DNA of 34,786 bases from Candidatus Tanganyikabacteria bacterium (GCA_016867235.1 VGJY01000023.1:1-34786), one strand, 5' to 3'; shown: positions 1 through 11,110, counted from the stretch's first letter. The notes: generated by a model from the sequence alone, not told the origin. Numbers and translations: made by a program.

Positions 1-1724
<1,724 letters not shown>

Positions 1725-1826
1725 GGGGGCCCCGCTGCGCCGCCGCCCTCGACCTGCCCGGACCCCGGGCCCCTTCGGTTTGCGGGAGCAGGTTGCGAAG
1801 CGCGAGGCCGGGGGAATGGATCTGTC

Positions 1827-3182
1827 GTGCGCATCCTCTTCATCCGGCCGAATCTGATCGAGACGCGGTCGACCGATGCGCTCGAACCGCTCTGCTTCGC
1901 CATCCTCAAGAGTCTGACGCCGGGAGACGTCGAGGTGGCGCTCTACGACGAGCAACTCGAGCCGATCCCGTTCGACGCGCCCGCCGACCTGGTCGCCCTG
2001 ACGGTCGAGACCTACACGGCGCGCCGCGCCTACCAGATCGCCGGGGAGTTCCGGAAGCGCGGCGTCCCGGTCGTCATGGGCGGCTATCACCCCACGTTCC
2101 TGCCCGACGAGGCGCTGTGCTTCGCCGACAGCGTGGCCATCGGCGACGCCGAGGGCACCTGGCCGGAAATCGTGGCCGACGCCCGCAAGGGGAAGCTGAA
2201 ACCCCTCTACCGGCAGGACGGCTTTCCCGATCTGGCCGGGGTCATGCCCGACCGGTCGATCTTCGCCGGCAAGCGCTACGGCGCGGTGCGGATGGTCCAG
2301 TACGGCCGCGGGTGCCGCTACGCCTGCGAGTTCTGCTCGATTCGCGCCTTCTACGGCGACAACCTGCGCCACCGCCCGGTGCGCGAGGTAGTCGAGGAAA
2401 TAGAACGCCTCGCGCCCAGGCACGTCTTCCTGGTGGACGATAACGTCTTCATCGACGTGCCCAAGGCCAAGGAACTGTTTCGCGCCCTGATCCCGCTGCG
2501 GATCCAGTGGTCCACGCAGGTGTCCATCGACATCGCGCACGATCCCGAACTCATGCGCCTCCTGGAGCAGAGCGGCTGCACGGCCGCCACCGTGGGCTTC
2601 GAGTCGCTGGACATCGACAACCTTCGCCAGATGCGCAAGGCCTGGAACGTCAAGCACCAGGACTACCAGACGTCCATCCGCATCCTCCAGGACGCCGGGA
2701 TCATGATCTTCGGGACCTTCGTGATGGGCTACGATCGCGACAAGCCGGAGGCCTTCGACGCCACGGTCGAGTTCGCCATCCGCAACAAGTTCTTCCTGGC
2801 GCACTTCAACCCCCTGACGCCCACGCCCGGCGCGGCGCTCTACGATCGGCTGCGAGCCGAGGGGCGTCTGCTGTACGACCGGTGGTGGCTCGATCCCGCG
2901 TACCGCTACGGCAGCGCCACGTACCGGCCGGCGGGCATGACCCCGGAGGAGCTCACGGCGGGGTGCTACCGGGCGCGATCCCGGTTCAATGCGCTTTCGT
3001 CCCTGGCTTACCGCGCCCTGGACTCCCGCACTCACCTCCGCTCGGCCCATCGCCTGGGGATCTTCCTGGGCGCCAACCTGATCTCCCGGCGCGAGATCCA
3101 CTCCAAGCAGGGTCTGCCGCTGGGCGGCGCTGACCCGCTGGATGTCTCCCCCCTGCAGACCGCCAACAGGTGCCTGGCTTGA
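1827..3182 (+). CDS. B12-binding domain radical SAM protein (first of a tandem pair)
   Basis: A 451-aa protein of the COG1032 type. Residues 1 to about 135 form a Rossmann-like cobalamin-binding domain (MRILFIRPN start, VVMGGYHPT near residue 82). The radical SAM core follows, with the 4Fe-4S motif CRYACEFC (Cys163, Cys167, Cys170) and later VFLVDDNVF and ATVGFES motifs. Such enzymes use a 5'-deoxyadenosyl radical, often with cobalamin, for methylations or rearrangements in lipid, pigment or natural-product pathways. No DxHxxG cobalamin motif is visible, as in many relatives, so real B12 binding is not assured. The start is GTG at 1827 with a GGGGGA purine run upstream. The last 13 bases overlap the next, paralogous gene, so the two are surely one operon. 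The substrate is unknown. Confidence 0.9.
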   Translation: MRILFIRPNLIETRSTDALEPLCFAILKSLTPGDVEVALYDEQLEPIPFDAPADLVALTVETYTARRAYQIAGEFRKRGVPVVMGGYHPTFLPDEALCFADSVAIGDAEGTWPEIVADARKGKLKPLYRQDGFPDLAGVMPDRSIFAGKRYGAVRMVQYGRGCRYACEFCSIRAFYGDNLRHRPVREVVEEIERLAPRHVFLVDDNVFIDVPKAKELFRALIPLRIQWSTQVSIDIAHDPELMRLLEQSGCTAATVGFESLDIDNLRQMRKAWNVKHQDYQTSIRILQDAGIMIFGTFVMGYDRDKPEAFDATVEFAIRNKFFLAHFNPLTPTPGAALYDRLRAEGRLLYDRWWLDPAYRYGSATYRPAGMTPEELTAGCYRARSRFNALSSLAYRALDSRTHLRSAHRLGIFLGANLISRREIHSKQGLPLGGADPLDVSPLQTANRCLA

Positions 3183-4639
3183 AGATCACCTTCGTCAAAC
3201 CCAACATCGGCCGCATGGAGCACAGCCTCTACGTGGACGAGGGCCGCATGGAGCCGCTGCAACTGGGAGTGCTGGCCGGCCTCACCCCGCCGGACGTCGA
3301 GTGCGTGCTCTACGACGACCGCCTGGAGCCCATTCCCTACGACGAGCCCACCGACCTGGTGGCCATCACGGTCGAGATCTACACGGCGCGGCGGGCGTAC
3401 GAGATCGCCGCCGAGTTCCGGGCGCGGGGCGTCAAGGTGGTCATGGGCGGCTTCCAGCCGACCCTGCTGCCCGACGAGTGCCTGCAGCACGCCGACGCCA
3501 TCTTCGTGGGCGACGCCGAACTGGGCTGGCACGAGGTCGTGGCCGACGCGCGGAACGGGAACTTGAAGCCCGTGTACAAGTCCCCGCCCGGCGTGCCCCA
3601 GGTCGGCGGCACGTTGCCGCGGCGCGATCTGTTCAAGGGCAAGGGCTACCTGCCCATCACGCTGATGCAGTTCAGCCGGGGTTGCCGCTTCGCCTGCGAG
3701 TTCTGCCACATCAGCGTGTACTTCGATCGCGAGCACTACGTGCGGCACGCCGTGGAGGTCGTGCGGGAAATCGAGGCCCAGGACCGGAAGCTGGTCTTCT
3801 TCGTGGACGATAACTTCCTGTCCAATCACGAGGCCGCCAAGATTTTCCTGCGCGAACTCATCCCCCTCAAGATCCGCTGGGTCTCGCAGGCGTCGATCGA
3901 CATGGTCAACGACCTGGAACTCATGGACCTGCTCGCGCGGAGCGGGTGCCTCGGCTTCGTCATCGGCTTCGAGTCGATCCAGGCCGGCAGCCTGCTGGAG
4001 ATGAAGAAGGGCCCCAACTTCCTGGGCGGGGCGCGCAAGAACCCGTACCGGCCCGAATGGGACCGCTACCAGAGCCAGATCGAGGTGTTGCGCCAGTTCC
4101 ACCTGCAGACCTGGGCGGCGTTCACGCTGGGCTACGACCACGACACGGTCGAGTCCATCCACGACACCCTGGCGTTCGCGATGCACAACAAGTTCTGCTT
4201 CGCGGCGTTCAACATCCTGATGCCGTACCCGCACACGCCCTTCTACGCGAAGCTGGAACGGGAAGGCCGCCTGCTCTACGACAAGAAGTGGTGGGTCCAC
4301 CCGCAGTACCGCTTCAATCACGCGGCCTACGTCCCGAAGAACATGACTCCCGACGAGCTCACGGCCGCCTGCTGGCATTGCCGCAAGGAGTGGAACACCA
4401 AGGCGTCCATTCTCAGGCGGGTGTGGGATTTCGACACGCACCTGAGCTCGCTGACGCGGCTGCTGGTGTACCTGAGCTACAACCCCATCTACTCGAAGGA
4501 GGCCTACAAGAAGCAGGGGATGCTCTTCGGCCTCTTCCGCAGGCAATCCCGGGGGATCGTCCGGCCGGACAACGAGATCGAGCGCCTGGTGACCTCCGAG
4601 GGCATCCCGGCCTTCTTCACCGGCAGGGGCGCGCGCTAG
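3170..4639 (+). CDS. B12-binding domain radical SAM protein (second of a tandem pair)
   Basis: A 489-aa paralogue of the preceding protein with the same layout: an N-terminal cobalamin-binding-like domain (VVMGGFQPTLLPDE), then the radical SAM motif CRFACEFC (Cys172, Cys176, Cys179), LVFFVDDNF and GFVIGFES. Shared segments such as IYTARRAYEIA and RLLYD.WW show that the pair arose by duplication. This copy has extra residues after GFESI (a KKGPNFLGGARKNPYRPEW region) and a longer tail. The start is GTG at 3170, overlapping the previous gene by 13 bases. TTG at 3179, which overlaps the upstream TGA, would also give a natural N-terminus. The gene ends 3 bases from the end of the convergent CoA-transferase gene. 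The reaction is unknown; paired function with its neighbour, as a heteromer or in sequential steps, is inference. Confidence 0.9.
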   Translation: MPGLKITFVKPNIGRMEHSLYVDEGRMEPLQLGVLAGLTPPDVECVLYDDRLEPIPYDEPTDLVAITVEIYTARRAYEIAAEFRARGVKVVMGGFQPTLLPDECLQHADAIFVGDAELGWHEVVADARNGNLKPVYKSPPGVPQVGGTLPRRDLFKGKGYLPITLMQFSRGCRFACEFCHISVYFDREHYVRHAVEVVREIEAQDRKLVFFVDDNFLSNHEAAKIFLRELIPLKIRWVSQASIDMVNDLELMDLLARSGCLGFVIGFESIQAGSLLEMKKGPNFLGGARKNPYRPEWDRYQSQIEVLRQFHLQTWAAFTLGYDHDTVESIHDTLAFAMHNKFCFAAFNILMPYPHTPFYAKLEREGRLLYDKKWWVHPQYRFNHAAYVPKNMTPDELTAACWHCRKEWNTKASILRRVWDFDTHLSSLTRLLVYLSYNPIYSKEAYKKQGMLFGLFRRQSRGIVRPDNEIERLVTSEGIPAFFTGRGAR

Positions 4640-4642
4640 CGC

Positions 4643-5023
4643 CTACTGGCCGCAGGGGCCCCGCAGCAGCAGTTGCAGCTCCTGGGGCACGTCCAGGGCC
4701 CGTTCCTTGTGCATGACCCGGTCGCAGCCGGCTTCGATGGCCTTGCAGTCCGCGTCCAGGCCAGGGCAGGCCGTAAGGGCCACGACGACCGTGTCCGCCG
4801 TGGCGGGATCGGCGCGCAGGTCCCGCATGAGGGCAAGCGCTTCGTGGCAGCGGCCCTGGCATTCGATGAGGACCGCGTCCGGGTGCGCCTCGGCGATGCG
4901 GCGCCGGGCGGCCTCGATCGTGTTGCACACCTCGACGCCGTAGCCGTCGTGCTCGAGGCTCAGGCGCGTGACGAGGCGATCGTCGCGCGGATCGGCCAGT
5001 AGTACCAGTTCCTTGGTTCGCAT
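4643..5023 (-). CDS. possible separately translated receiver-like protein (internal start)
   Basis: ATG at 5023 lies 7 bases after a near-perfect Shine-Dalgarno sequence, AGAGGAGGA (5031-5039), inside the CoA-transferase frame and in phase with it. Initiation here would give a free 126-aa protein with a response-regulator receiver fold. The usual acidic pocket is reduced to ADP (Asp11). The phosphoacceptor position reads VLIE, with Glu54 replacing Asp. The conserved Thr (ALTA, Thr84) and Lys (Lys106) remain. A Glu at the phosphosite often mimics or replaces phosphorylation. Seven cysteines in 126 residues is unusual. The fold call is moderately secure. That it is made as a separate protein is inferred from the ribosome-binding site alone. 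Confidence 0.55.
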   Translation of the reverse strand: MRTKELVLLADPRDDRLVTRLSLEHDGYGVEVCNTIEAARRRIAEAHPDAVLIECQGRCHEALALMRDLRADPATADTVVVALTACPGLDADCKAIEAGCDRVMHKERALDVPQELQLLLRGPCGQ

Positions 5024-5755
5024 CGGCGAATCCTCCTCTGGCTCGTCGAGTCGCGCCTCCCGCGGCCGGACCGTCCGGTACTCGATCCGCTTCTGGTAGT
5101 GTTCCCCCAGGACGAGGCGATGGACGTAGATGCAGGGGGTGTGGATGGCGTCGGGATCCAGGTCGCCGAGATCGACGATTTCCTCGACTTCGGCCACCAC
5201 CACGTCGGCCGCCGTCGCCATCACCGGGTTGCCATTGCGGGCGGTCTTGCGGTAGACCAGGTTGCCATACGGATCCCCGCGCCAGCCCTTGATCAGGGCC
5301 AGATCGGCCCGCAGCGGCTCCTCGAAGAGGTACTCCCGCCCGCGAATCGTGCGTACTTCGCGCCCCCGGGCGATGTCGGTCCCCACGCCGGTCGGCGTGT
5401 AGAAGCCGCCGATGCCGGCGCCGCCCGCGCGAATGCGCTCGAAGAGCGTGCCTTGCGGCACTATCTCCCAGGTGACCGCGCCCTCGATCACCAGGCGTTC
5501 GAAGAGCTTGTTGCCGCCCGAGAACGAGGAGATCACCCGCGAGACCTGGCCCCCCTCCAGCAGCACGCCGGCCCCGCCGTCGGCGACGCCCATGTTCGAA
5601 GAGATGACGGTGAGGTCCTTGACGCCCGAGCGCACGACCTCGCGGACCAGATTCTCGGGGACTCCCACCAGGCCGAAGCCCCCGACCATCAGGGTCATAC
5701 CATCCCGGAGGACGCCGTCGAGGGCCCGGGATACGGAAGCGTACCGCTTGTCCAC
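4643..5755 (-). CDS. CoA-transferase family I subunit A fused in frame to a degenerate receiver (REC) domain
   Basis: Residues 1-244 match the alpha subunit of 3-oxoacid CoA-transferases (ScoA/AtoD type). GMTLMVGGFGLVGVPENL lies near the N-terminus, followed by SSNMGVADGG, FSGGNKLFE, VPQGTLFERIRAGGAGIGGFYTPTG as separate family landmarks, and HYQKRIEYRTVRP at the usual end. Instead of stopping, the frame continues through an acidic linker (EPEEDSP) into a 126-residue receiver-like domain. The start is GTG at 5755, which places DGM about 18 residues in, as is usual; a longer frame upstream has no family resemblance. The family's catalytic Glu sits in subunit B, and no subunit B gene is adjacent. 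Whether the product is a true fusion or two overlapping products is open, because a strong internal start exists at 5023. Confidence 0.85.
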   Translation of the reverse strand: MDKRYASVSRALDGVLRDGMTLMVGGFGLVGVPENLVREVVRSGVKDLTVISSNMGVADGGAGVLLEGGQVSRVISSFSGGNKLFERLVIEGAVTWEIVPQGTLFERIRAGGAGIGGFYTPTGVGTDIARGREVRTIRGREYLFEEPLRADLALIKGWRGDPYGNLVYRKTARNGNPVMATAADVVVAEVEEIVDLGDLDPDAIHTPCIYVHRLVLGEHYQKRIEYRTVRPREARLDEPEEDSPMRTKELVLLADPRDDRLVTRLSLEHDGYGVEVCNTIEAARRRIAEAHPDAVLIECQGRCHEALALMRDLRADPATADTVVVALTACPGLDADCKAIEAGCDRVMHKERALDVPQELQLLLRGPCGQ

Positions 5756-5843
5756 GCAGGTCCAGGTTCGCGCACCGCGCGCCCCTAGGGGATCGGTCGA
5801 AAATGCGGAGACTCCCGGCGGAGCCGAGCGTCGGGCGGCTTCA

Positions 5844-5865
5844 TCCCGGGTCAATCTATCCGGGA
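5844..5865. promoter_or_regulatory. inverted repeat in divergent intergenic region
   Basis: TCCCGG (5844-5849) and CCGGGA (5860-5865) form a 6-bp inverted repeat with a 10-base A/T-richer centre. It lies between the divergent CoA-transferase/REC gene (start 5755) and the hypothetical gene at 5901. It could be an operator, but nothing identifies its binder. A second perfect palindrome, CCCCTAGGGG, is at 5782-5791. Confidence 0.25.
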
Positions 5866-5900
5866 CGATCGCAACATGTGCCCGGGCAATACCTCCAGGG

Positions 5901-6410
5901 ATGCCGGAGCACACGTCTTCCACGCGCTATCGCTGGCAGGGCCACTCGCTGGAGTTGGTCATCGAGGACCTGACCGATCGCCATCCCGAGGACTACCCCT
6001 GGGGCCTGCTCCTGCGCGACGATCTGGCGTCCGGCCGCGGGGAAATCTTCTACTGGTTCGGCTCGCCGGGCGAAGCCCTGGCTTACCTGGCCGAAGCCGA
6101 GCCGCTGATCCACCTGCAGGACGACGATCCGGCCGTCGCCCGCATCCGGCGCGAGGTGGCCGCCGCGACCGCCGACCTGGGCACCACCCTGCCCGAAGCG
6201 CGCATCCCGGAAACCAACGTCCTCCTGGCCGGGGGCGGCGAGATCCTCTGGTGGGGGCATCTCGACGATCTGTTGGCCGCGGCGACGCCCCGCTCGAGGC
6301 GCGTCGTGCGGCGCTTCCGGGACCTGGCCGGCGCGGGGGGCAAGCGCGGGCCGGTGCGGCCGGAAGAACACGAGCGGTTCATCGGCTTTCTCTGCGGCGA
6401 TCCGGTCTGA
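5901..6410 (+). CDS. hypothetical protein, 169 aa
   Basis: I do not recognise this protein. The start is ATG at 5901 (MPEHTSSTRYRWQG), preceded closely by CCAGGG. The open frame extends upstream only as non-coding-like sequence, so this start is preferred. The product is soluble and acidic, without a signal peptide or membrane segment. Its first half has many Trp, Tyr and acidic residues (ELVIEDLTDRHPEDYPWG, IFYWFGS). The second half has ILWWGHLDDLL and a basic patch near RSRRVVRRFRD. Third-position G+C bias supports coding. Its TGA (6408-6410) directly abuts the stop of the convergent fumarase gene, forming a shared TGATCA. Confidence 0.65.
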   Translation: MPEHTSSTRYRWQGHSLELVIEDLTDRHPEDYPWGLLLRDDLASGRGEIFYWFGSPGEALAYLAEAEPLIHLQDDDPAVARIRREVAAATADLGTTLPEARIPETNVLLAGGGEILWWGHLDDLLAAATPRSRRVVRRFRDLAGAGGKRGPVRPEEHERFIGFLCGDPV

Positions 6411-8024
<1,614 letters not shown>

Positions 8025-8105
8025 CGATTGCAGATCTCCTCTCGCTTCCAGTTTCCCCCATCCGGGCCCTGGCTGCCACGCTGGCGAACTTGGTATCCTG
8101 CAACC

Positions 8106-9530
8106 ATGGAATGCAAGCTTTACATCGACGGGCAGTGGATCACCACCGACAGCGCGGGGCCTGTCCTCAACAAGTACGACGGCCGGACCATCGCCACATT
8201 GCCGATCGCCGGCCCGGCCGAAGTCGATCGCGCGCTTGCGGCGGCCGCGGCGGCGGCGCCGGTCATGGCCCGCATGCCGGCCCACGAGCGGGGCGCCATC
8301 CTCGCGCGCGCTTCGGCGCTGCTGGCCGCCCGCAAGGAAGATCTGGCCCGCACGATCGCCGGGGAGGCCGGCAAGGCGCTCAAGTTCGCCCGTATCGAGG
8401 CGGACCGGGCGGCTTCGACCTTCGCGGTGGCCTCCGAGGAGGCCAAGCGGTTGCACGGCGAGACGATTCCCCTCGACGCCGTGCCGGCCGGCGAGGGGTA
8501 CTTCGGGTTCTGGCTGCGCCGGCCCGTGGGCGTCGTGGCGGCCATCGCGCCCTTCAACTTCCCCATCAACCTGGTGGCCCACAAGGTCGCCCCGGCGCTT
8601 GCCGCCGGCAACTCCATCGTGCTCAAGCCGGCGGCCTGGACGCCCCTGGCGTCGGTGATCCTGTGCGAGATCCTGGCCGAGGCGGGCCTGCCGCCCGGCG
8701 CGATCAACCTCGTGCATGGCCCGGGATCGCGCATCGGGCCGCAACTGGTGGCCGATCCCCGGGTCGCCAAGGTCACGTTCACCGGCTCCAAGGAGGTCGG
8801 CCAGGACATCCTGGCTCGCGCCGGCATCAAGAAGGTCACGCTGGAACTGGGCAACACCTCGCCGGTCGTGATCTGCCATGACGCCGACCTGGATTTCGCC
8901 GCCAGCCGCTGCGCCGTCGGCGCCTTCTACAATTCGGGCCAGGTCTGCATCTCGGTGCAGCGGATCTACTGCGATCGCCGGGTGTACGAGCCCTTCCTCG
9001 AGAAGCTGCGGGCCGCCACGCGGGCGATGGTCGTCGGCGATCCCCTCGCCGAGGGCGTGGACGTCGGCCCCATGATCGACGCCCGGGAGACCGATCGCAT
9101 CGCGGCCTGGGTCGACGAGGCGAAGGCGGCGGGCGCCACGGTCGTGGAGGGCGGCCGGCGCGAGGGACCTGTCTACTGGCCGACCGTCCTCACCGAGGTG
9201 ACGCCAAAAATGCGGGTCGTGGCCGACGAGGCGTTCGGTCCGGTCGTCGCCGTGCTGCCGTTCGACGATTTCGCCGAAGGCCTCCGCCAGGCTGACGATT
9301 GCGAGTACGGCTTGCAGGCGGCTGTTTTCACCCAGGATGTCGATCGCATCCTGATGGCCGTGCGCCACCTCAATTTTGGCGGCGTGATCGTCAACGACAC
9401 GCCTTCCTTCCGCTGCGACCACATGCCCTACGGCGGCAATCGCCAGAGCGGCCTCGGGCGGGAGGGCGTCCGCTTCGCCATGGAAGAGATGACCAACATC
9501 CAGATGGTGGCGATTCGCAGTCCCGGGTAA
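8106..9530 (+). CDS. NAD(P)-dependent aldehyde dehydrogenase
   Basis: A 474-aa cytoplasmic aldehyde dehydrogenase that oxidises an aldehyde to its acid, or possibly its CoA-independent ester intermediate. Classic motifs are present: APFNFPIN with the oxyanion Asn151, IVLKPA with the cofactor-binding Lys174, [17 protein letters not shown] with general base Glu247, and [11 protein letters not shown] with nucleophile Cys281. The C-terminus is the usual [15 protein letters not shown]. The [11 protein letters not shown] wording resembles lactaldehyde/glycolaldehyde and succinate-semialdehyde-type members, but the substrate is not predictable here. The start is ATG at 8106; no clear ribosome-binding site is seen. 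A small ORF with a strong Shine-Dalgarno follows after 26 bases and is probably on the same transcript. Confidence 0.95.
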   Translation: MECKLYIDGQWITTDSAGPVLNKYDGRTIATLPIAGPAEVDRALAAAAAAAPVMARMPAHERGAILARASALLAARKEDLARTIAGEAGKALKFARIEADRAASTFAVASEEAKRLHGETIPLDAVPAGEGYFGFWLRRPVGVVAAIAPFNFPINLVAHKVAPALAAGNSIVLKPAAWTPLASVILCEILAEAGLPPGAINLVHGPGSRIGPQLVADPRVAKVTFTGSKEVGQDILARAGIKKVTLELGNTSPVVICHDADLDFAASRCAVGAFYNSGQVCISVQRIYCDRRVYEPFLEKLRAATRAMVVGDPLAEGVDVGPMIDARETDRIAAWVDEAKAAGATVVEGGRREGPVYWPTVLTEVTPKMRVVADEAFGPVVAVLPFDDFAEGLRQADDCEYGLQAAVFTQDVDRILMAVRHLNFGGVIVNDTPSFRCDHMPYGGNRQSGLGREGVRFAMEEMTNIQMVAIRSPG

Positions 9531-9556
9531 ATCATTCTCAGGAGGGAGGAGCCGCC

Positions 9557-9736
9557 ATGCCAGCCCGCCTCAGGAGCGGCAACGCCACGCGTAAGGGCGT
9601 CGTGACGATCGGGACGCCTTCGGCGATGGTCCTGCCGGTGGATCGGCCGCGACCCAAGAAGCCGCGGCCCAAGCCCGCGCCCGGGGACGCGCACCTCCAG
9701 CCTCCGGCGGGGAAGCCCAGCGGCATCAGGCCCTGA
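9557..9736 (+). CDS. small basic proline-rich hypothetical protein, 59 aa
   Basis: A short frame starting at ATG 9557 behind GGAGGGAGGA (9541-9550), one of the best ribosome-binding sites in the window and correctly spaced. It follows the aldehyde dehydrogenase by 26 bases. The 59-aa product has no hydrophobic segment. Its middle is rich in Pro, Arg and Lys ([14 protein letters not shown]), suggesting a disordered, possibly nucleic-acid- or partner-binding peptide. I recognise no family. Its stop codon lies in the first unit of a 20-bp tandem repeat. Coding is supported by the ribosome-binding site and codon bias only. Confidence 0.5.
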   Translation: MPARLRSGNATRKGVVTIGTPSAMVLPVDRPRPKKPRPKPAPGDAHLQPPAGKPSGIRP

Positions 9737-9786
9737 TCGGGCAGATCAAGGCCTGATTCGCCAGTTCAAGCCCTGATCTGGCAAAC
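9727..9786. repeat. three imperfect 20-bp tandem repeats at converging gene ends
   Basis: Three consecutive 20-base units (9727-9746, 9747-9766, 9767-9786) share the pattern CARGSCCTGATYnGSCAGWT. Each contains a small dyad around its CCTGA core; the first is ATCAGG-C-CCTGAT (9725-9737), a perfect inverted repeat. The array covers the stop codon of the small plus-strand ORF (9734-9736) and the last codons and stop of the minus-strand flavoprotein gene (9766-9768). No T-run follows, so an intrinsic terminator is not evident. It may be a short repeat expansion or a hairpin protecting both 3' ends. Confidence 0.7.
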
Positions 9787-11076
9787 TTCCGGATCGGGCC
9801 GGGGCTTGGACCGCGCGGGCGCCTCGGATTGCCGCGGCCGCGACACCCGGTGATCGGCGCCGAACTGGTAGTCGCGGAAGACCTCCTCGGCCGTCGGTAG
9901 CAGGTAGCGGCCGGGCGCTATCTCGCGAGCCGTGTCCTTGAGGCGATAGACGTAGTGGCCGCAGGTGTAGACGCGGAAGCCGGCCATGTGCGTGCACAGG
10001 CAGGTCTTGTCCTGCACCGGCGCGGTGCGTCCGGTGGCCGCGTCGCGCGGCGTGCGGGCGTGGGCGTCGAGGTACTTGCACTTGCCTTCGCCGTCCAGGA
10101 GGAAGCCCAGGGCCTCGCAGTTGGGCGTCACGTTGGAACGCAGGGCCGGCGAGGACTTGAGCATGCGCATCGGATAGCCGGTGGGCGATTGCGTGTTGAC
10201 CTCGACATCCTCCTCGCGGGCTTGCAGGTAGATCTGCTTGACCCGGTCGGGCAGGCCGCTCTCCTGGGCGATGGTGAAGCGCGTGGCCACCTGCACGGCG
10301 GCGGCTCCGCGCTCCAGGAATCCCACGGCGTCCGACCCGGTGAAGATCCCGCCGGCCGGGATCAGGGGGATCGCCAGGCCCTCGGCCGCCAGAAAGCGCC
10401 TGACCTCCGCGAAGACGTCCTCGAGGGTTGTGTGCCGCCACTCGTCGATGCCGTACCCCAGGTGGCCGCCCGCCAGGGGCCCCTCGACGACCACGTAGTC
10501 GGGCAGGCGGCCGGTGCGCCGCGCCTTGCGCAGGAAGAGGCCCAGGGCGCGGGCCGACGAGACGATGATTCCGAGCTTGGCGTCGCGGAAGCGCGCGTGA
10601 TCGGTGATGAGGTCGAACGACGAGAGGTGCAGGCCGGCGCTCAGCGTGATGCCGTCGGCCCCGGCGTCCAGGATGCCCTCCAGGCGCGCCTTGAGCGTCT
10701 CGCGCGGCGCGCCCATCGTGAGCTTCTCCATGACGTTGACGAAGATGCCGCCGGTCCCGCGCTTGGCCGCCATGGTGCGGCCCACTTGCAGCATCGCGGC
10801 CTCCTTGATCGCCGCCGCGTCGAAGCGGATGGCGCTCTTGTCGGTGCCGCCGCGCAGGGCCTGGAAGCGCCGGCCCTTGTCGCGCAGGAACGTCGTGCCG
10901 AAGTGACGATCCACGACGCCCAGCGAGCAGGAATCCGAGATGTGGCCGATCCCGCCCAGGCGAGCGATTTCGAGGGCGAGCGCCGAGGTCGAGATGTCGG
11001 TGCCCATCCCCCCGAGCATGATCGGGACGTAGGAGTCCTTGCCGAGAATCAGCCGAAAATCATCAACACGCTTCAT
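9766..11076 (-). CDS. nitronate monooxygenase / NAD(P)H-dependent flavin oxidoreductase family protein
   Basis: A 436-aa FMN-dependent TIM-barrel protein of the 2-nitropropane dioxygenase/FabK-like family. The N-terminal IMLGGMGTDIS with LGGIGHIS is the family's first FMN loop. GADGITLSAGL, VVVEGPLAGGHLGYG and IPAGGIFTGSDAVGFLERGAAAVQVATRF give the phosphate-binding core. The tail is unusual: five cysteines in about 60 residues (NCEA, KCKY, TCLCT, TCGHY), which may bind an iron-sulfur cluster or zinc, followed by a low-complexity basic end. The start is ATG at 11076, with GAGGG immediately before it. Members oxidise nitronates or reduce enoyl or quinone substrates; the substrate here is unknown. 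Confidence 0.88.
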   Translation of the reverse strand: MKRVDDFRLILGKDSYVPIMLGGMGTDISTSALALEIARLGGIGHISDSCSLGVVDRHFGTTFLRDKGRRFQALRGGTDKSAIRFDAAAIKEAAMLQVGRTMAAKRGTGGIFVNVMEKLTMGAPRETLKARLEGILDAGADGITLSAGLHLSSFDLITDHARFRDAKLGIIVSSARALGLFLRKARRTGRLPDYVVVEGPLAGGHLGYGIDEWRHTTLEDVFAEVRRFLAAEGLAIPLIPAGGIFTGSDAVGFLERGAAAVQVATRFTIAQESGLPDRVKQIYLQAREEDVEVNTQSPTGYPMRMLKSSPALRSNVTPNCEALGFLLDGEGKCKYLDAHARTPRDAATGRTAPVQDKTCLCTHMAGFRVYTCGHYVYRLKDTAREIAPGRYLLPTAEEVFRDYQFGADHRVSRPRQSEAPARSKPRPDPEVCQIRA

Positions 11077-11094
11077 CCCTCGATCGTAGTGTCC

Positions 11095-11110
11095 GACCGG
11101 GTGCCCGGTC
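11095..11110. promoter_or_regulatory. perfect 7-bp inverted repeat between ABC operon and flavoprotein gene
   Basis: GACCGGG-TG-CCCGGTC is a perfect dyad located 19 bases upstream of the flavoprotein start and downstream of the ABC ATPase stop on the same strand. On the plus strand a TTTT follows at 11118-11121, but on the minus strand, where both genes are read, no T-run follows. It therefore looks more like an operator for the flavoprotein gene than a terminator. A related ACCGGTCGGTC lies at 11127-11137. Confidence 0.35.

Noticed and set aside
5756-5923. Upstream extension of the CoA-transferase frame to a GTG at 5923
   Set aside because: The extra 56 residues have no resemblance to the family, and the normal family N-terminus begins at GTG 5755.
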